Positions 60,900-64,000 of a stretch of 64,000 nucleotides of DNA are shown piece by piece; positions within the stretch are counted from its first letter, which is position 1; every line of letters begins with the position of its first letter. Under the pieces are notes generated by a model. That model saw nothing but the letters and a program-made list of their open reading frames with translations, had not been told where the DNA came from and searched no databases. Where the stretch lies: assembly GCA_041394905.1 (NCBI GenBank), contig JAWKHJ010000029.1, positions 1 to 64,000 on the forward strand. Direction: 5' to 3'. This stretch comes from RI-231 sp041394905 (GTDB lineage: Bacteria > Acidobacteriota > Terriglobia > Bryobacterales > UBA6623). The position numbers and the translations under genes are program-made.

Positions 60900-61672
60900 T
60901 CAGCGCGCGGTGCGTGTGGCCAAATCGAAGCTTTGTCCCGGCGCCAGCAGGTAGAACGGCTCTTTCTTCGAGCTGCGCCGCGAGTCGTAGATCGCCACGT
61001 ACGATTGCCCGATCACCTCGAATACCCCGCCCTGCACGACGATCGCCGTGTCTTCGTCGATGCCGATGCCCAGCAGCTCAGGCTTGGCACGGATCACCTC
61101 CAGCAAGTCGAACTGACGATTGCGGCGCAGCAGGTGCTGGTCGATCCCCACGCCGGGCAGAAAGTTGAAGCCGCGCTCGTGGTCTCCCATCATGATCGTG
61201 TTCGCCTTGGTGTCGCCGCGCACCAGGTAGTCGCCCTGGATCGTCGCTCCGGCGGAAGAGCCGCCAATCACGCACCGCCGCGCGCGAGCAGATTCTTCAG
61301 CTCTTCATGGGTGCGCGTATCGAGGTAGGAGTCGGCCAAGCGCCACTGCCGTCCGCCTGGAAACCACACCCCGCGCGCCTTGCGAATCGGCTCGACGAAC
61401 GCCTCCGAGTCCGCCACCTCGCGGTCGTAGGTATGGAGCAGCGTGACGTTGTGCAAGCCTGCCTGCCGCAACGAGTCCAAACCATCCCAATCCGCGCCGT
61501 AGTCCTCGGCCCCGCCCGCCGTCGGAATCACCACGATCGCAGCATCCGGCCCGCCGGCCAGCTCGATGAACCGATTCCAGATGTTTTGATCTTTTAGACC
61601 GCCGCCCACGATGACCAACGAGCCCTGGGCCTGCAAGGAAACGGCGACCAACGCCAACAGAAAGACGCGCAT
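60900..61672 (-). CDS. Cyanophycinase-like S51 peptidase, one frame break
   Basis: About 256 residues from ATG 61672 (signal peptide MRVFLLALVAVSLQAQ). SLVIVGGGLKDQNIWNRFIE and GVWFPGGRQWRLADSYLDTR are followed, after a lost base near 61,270, by VIGGSSAGATIQGDYLVRGD with the nucleophile Ser in GGSSAG. GLGIGIDEDTAI-like LLGIGIDEDTAIVVQGG holds the conserved acidic residues. Exported cyanophycinases cleave beta-linked Asp-Arg; a different peptide substrate is possible. Confidence 0.88.
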
Positions 61673-61698
61673 CCCAAAAGTATGGCAGGACCCGCGGT

Positions 61699-62837
61699 TC
61701 AAGCTCGACGCGCCTGCCAAGCCCGGAACCGCCGCCAGCTCAACATCCAACCCGTGTAGACCAAAAAGCACGCCGCCAGCGAAGCCACCCCAGCGATCGT
61801 CTGCCCGATCCAGCCGAATACTTCTCCTGTATGGAGAAAGCGTATGTGGGAGCGAATACGCCGGCCCGTGCTCTGGTCAGCGAAGGTCTCCTCTGAGTAC
61901 CTCGCCGCTCGACCCATCGATCGTCAGGGTCGAGCGCAGTTGCGGCTGTCCGCCATTGCCGCGATCGACCGAAACGCTGATCTCGCCACCCGGCTTGCTC
62001 GCCGGCCGAAAGTTCAAGCTCTTCCAGCCCGGCACGGCCGCGCGCGCTCGTCCAGGCGGCGTCCAAGCCTTCCAGATTCAGCTCCTGCTGCTCGCCGCCA
62101 CGTGGGCCATGCCCGGGGCCGCCACGCCCTGGAGGGCCGCCGCGTCCTGCCGACTGTTGCTCGCCCGTCAGCGCATAGAGCGTCTCGTTCGCCCAGGGGT
62201 AGGAGAAGAACACCGCCGTCGCCACCACAAAGAACAGCGGGATGCCGCACCACAAGCCCATCGTGTTGTGCCAGTTGAAGTCGCGCGCCTTCGCGGGCAA
62301 CCCGCTGCGGAACCACACGATCGGCCGCAGATGCTGCCAAGTCCAGCGCTTGGGCCACCACAGATACAAGCCTGTGACGACGATGAACAGGAACGCCAAA
62401 TTGCTGGCCCCCGTGATCGCCTTGCCCACTGCCCTGCCCTCGCCCTCCTGCCCCAGCCAGCGGTGCCACGCGATCATCTTGCCGAAGAAGCCGTTCAGGC
62501 CCTTCGCGCCTTCGCCCAACGTATCGCCCGTATAAGGGTTGACCGCCACCGATTCGCGCCCGTAGAGAATCCGCGCCGGGGCCTCCGGGTTGCTTTCGTA
62601 GGTGACGCCCGACGGAATTTTGCCGCTCTCCAAGCGGGCGCGCTCGAGCAGCGACTGCGGCCCAAGCGGCTCCGCGCCGGACAGCGGCGCCTCCACGTGG
62701 AAGCCGTCCGCCCAGCGCTGCATCTGCTTCTCATAGGTCAGCGCCACGCCGGTGATCGACATGATGAACACCACGATGCCAGTGACGATTCCCGCGATCA
62801 GGTGCAACCAGAAAATCAGCTTTCGAAAGGCCTTCAT
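61699..62837 (-). CDS. PepSY-associated membrane protein, frame breaks
   Basis: About 380 residues from ATG 62837. MKAFRKLIFWLHLIAGIVTG and FIMSITGVALTYEKQMQRWA; three further helices (NLAFLFIVVTGLYLWWPKRW, WCGIPLFFVVATAVFFSYPW, VASLAACFLVYTGWMLSWRR). A Gly/Pro-rich loop near residue 235. Shifts at about 61,990 and 61,900; the C-terminus SHIRFLHTGEVFGWIGQTIA is in another frame. Such proteins are found next to siderophore receptors and are thought to reduce ferric siderophores. Last gene in the iron run. Confidence 0.85.
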
Positions 62838-62918
62838 AGAGGGTCTCGCTTCTAGGGACGCGCCGCCCCAGGGCCGGTGACAGCCCGGCTGTTAAGCGTC
62901 AGTAAATTCAGGAGCGCG

Positions 62919-63599
62919 TCAGACCTCGGCCCAACGGCGCAGCAGGTTGTGATAAACGCCGGTGAGTTGCACGGCGGAGGGATGGTCCGGGTTGTCCTGC
63001 GCGATGCGCTGGATGCCCACGTCGAGGTCGAACAGCAGCGTGCGCTGCGCATCGTCCCGAATCATGCTCTGGATCCAGAAGAATGAGCAGACGCGTGCGC
63101 CCCGCGTCACTGGCCGCACGTTGTGCAAGCTCGTCGAGGGATACAGCACCATCGAGCCCGCCGGCAGCTTCACGCTATGGACCCCGTAGACGTCCTCCAC
63201 GTAAAGCTCGCCGCCGTCGTATTCCTCCGGCTCGCTCAGGAACAGCGTCGCGGACAAGTCCGTCCGAATCCTCTGCGTCGTGCCCTTGATCTGCCGAATG
63301 GCGTTATCGACATGCGAGCCAAACGACTGCCCTCCGGCATAACGATTGAACAGCGGCGGAAAGACTCGCTGCGGCAGCGCGCCCGTCAGGAACAGCGCAT
63401 TCTTTTCGAGCGCTGCCAAGATGCGATCGCCCAACTCTTGCGCAACGGGCGAATCCTCCGGCAACTGCATGTTGTTCTTGGTGCGCATGGACTGCGGACC
63501 AGCCGTCACGCGCCCATCCACCCACTGGGTCGCGTCGAGTTTGTGGCGAAAGTCGGCCACGTCCTCGGCCGAGAGCACTTGCGGTATTTCGATCAGCAT
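62919..63599 (-). CDS. PiuC/YbiX-family Fe(II)/2-oxoglutarate dioxygenase
   Basis: 226 residues. NRYAGGQSFGSHVDNAIRQI gives the H-x-D of the iron site, STSLHNVRPVTRGARVCSFF the distal His and the Arg for 2-oxoglutarate. PKHD-type hydroxylase (PiuC) genes usually accompany a TonB receptor for catecholate siderophores, as here; substrate unknown. Its ATG is 7 bases past the receptor stop. Confidence 0.93.
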   Translation of the reverse strand: MLIEIPQVLSAEDVADFRHKLDATQWVDGRVTAGPQSMRTKNNMQLPEDSPVAQELGDRILAALEKNALFLTGALPQRVFPPLFNRYAGGQSFGSHVDNAIRQIKGTTQRIRTDLSATLFLSEPEEYDGGELYVEDVYGVHSVKLPAGSMVLYPSTSLHNVRPVTRGARVCSFFWIQSMIRDDAQRTLLFDLDVGIQRIAQDNPDHPSAVQLTGVYHNLLRRWAEV

Positions 63600-63606
63600 G
63601 GCGTCC

Positions 63607-64000
63607 TCAGAAGTGGAAGTTCAGCGTCCCGATCAACTGCCGCGCCGGACCCGGCACAACGTGTCCACCGCCGACGCGGGCAAAATAATACTCGTCGGTC
63701 AGATTTGTCAGATTCAGGCGCAGGTCGATGTTGTCCGCCAGCGGCATCGAGGCCATCAAGTCCGCCGTCCAATAGCCGTCGACGAACCGAGTGTTCGACA
63801 CGTTGTTGTAGCGTCGGCCCATGTAGCGCACGCCGCCGCCAAGCGTCACGCGCTTGGGGAACGTGTAGCTCGACCACAAGTTGAACGAGTGCGGCGGCGA
63901 CTGCGGGAAGCGGCTTCCAATCTCGTCCGGGTTGTTCGATTCGACGATGCGGCTGGTCATCCCTGTGTAGCCGCCGAAGAGCATCCATGAACGCGTCAGA
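63607..64000 (-). CDS. TonB-dependent siderophore receptor, C-terminal part
   Basis: The frame enters from the right edge and ends at 63607. Barrel strands HSFNLWSSYTFPKRVTLGGG, NTRFVDGYWTADLMASMPLA, DNIDLRLNLTNLTDEYYFAR and the end PGPARQLIGTLNFHF with terminal Phe are those of the FhuA/Fiu siderophore-receptor class, different from the two Oar-like receptors. First gene of the iron run. Confidence 0.88.
   Translation of the reverse strand, partial: LTRSWMLFGGYTGMTSRIVESNNPDEIGSRFPQSPPHSFNLWSSYTFPKRVTLGGGVRYMGRRYNNVSNTRFVDGYWTADLMASMPLADNIDLRLNLTNLTDEYYFARVGGGHVVPGPARQLIGTLNFHF

Overview
The window reads as a chromosomal piece of a high-GC Acidobacteriota bacterium, most likely of the Bryobacterales/Solibacter type. 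The indicators are two Oar-like TonB-dependent receptors, one with an N-terminal carboxypeptidase-regulatory domain, a PEP-CTERM surface protein, a tricorn-like S41 protease, a PQQ dehydrogenase with an embedded haem site, a sulfatase, a GH51 arabinofuranosidase and large YD-repeat proteins. This assignment is inference from gene families; there is no rRNA in the window.

Layout. 1-6.3 kb: a tight minus-strand run (glycosyltransferase-like membrane protein, zinc-type dehydrogenase, small protein, TonB receptor, methyltransferase). 6.3-12 kb: an accessory stretch with two RAYT transposase copies, their GTCACCGGTTTC repeats, degraded HEAT-like genes and small genes. 12-18.5 kb: a secreted Rhs/YD-repeat protein, a small overlapping gene, a fibronectin-type-III protein and an orphan Rhs core with the start of a tip. 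18.5-21.9 kb: glycosyltransferase, inositol-oxygenase-like enzyme, tRNA-Ser(GGA), PEP-CTERM protein. 22.5-26 kb: a compact three-gene cassette led by a GHKL-type ATPase, directly downstream of groES-groEL (26.1-28.1 kb). 28.6-32.4 kb: a polysaccharide-export regulatory run (receiver-like protein, Wzz-like, ExeA-like ATPase, tyrosine-kinase-like protein without a P-loop). 32.4-47.3 kb: hydrolase, sulfatase, YjbQ, DinB-like, PQQ dehydrogenase, tricorn protease, HAD phosphatase, gnd, rnhA and a second TonB receptor. 47.3-48.6 kb: arsR-arsC-arsI. 48.6-59.3 kb: sugar-nucleotidyltransferase-like protein, YtxH, Pal, hemY/hemE, SH3 lipoprotein, truB, N-carbamoylputrescine amidase, a bactofilin-like membrane protein, a Sel1 protein. 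59.3-64 kb: GH51, cyanophycinase-like protein, and an iron-uptake run (PepSY membrane protein, PiuC-like dioxygenase, TonB receptor running off the end).

A general caveat: single-base frame breaks are common, including in housekeeping genes (hemE, truB, gnd) where removing or adding one base restores the conserved family sequence. I therefore treat most broken genes as intact genes seen through indel errors in the assembly. Exceptions that may really be degraded are the RAYT copies, the orphan Rhs fragment and some accessory genes at 6.9-12 kb. Coordinates of broken genes give the whole locus.

The most promising candidate for an undescribed system is the GHKL ATPase + unknown + DUF6339-like cassette at 22.5-26.0 kb. 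The Rhs locus with its coupled small genes and displaced core is second.
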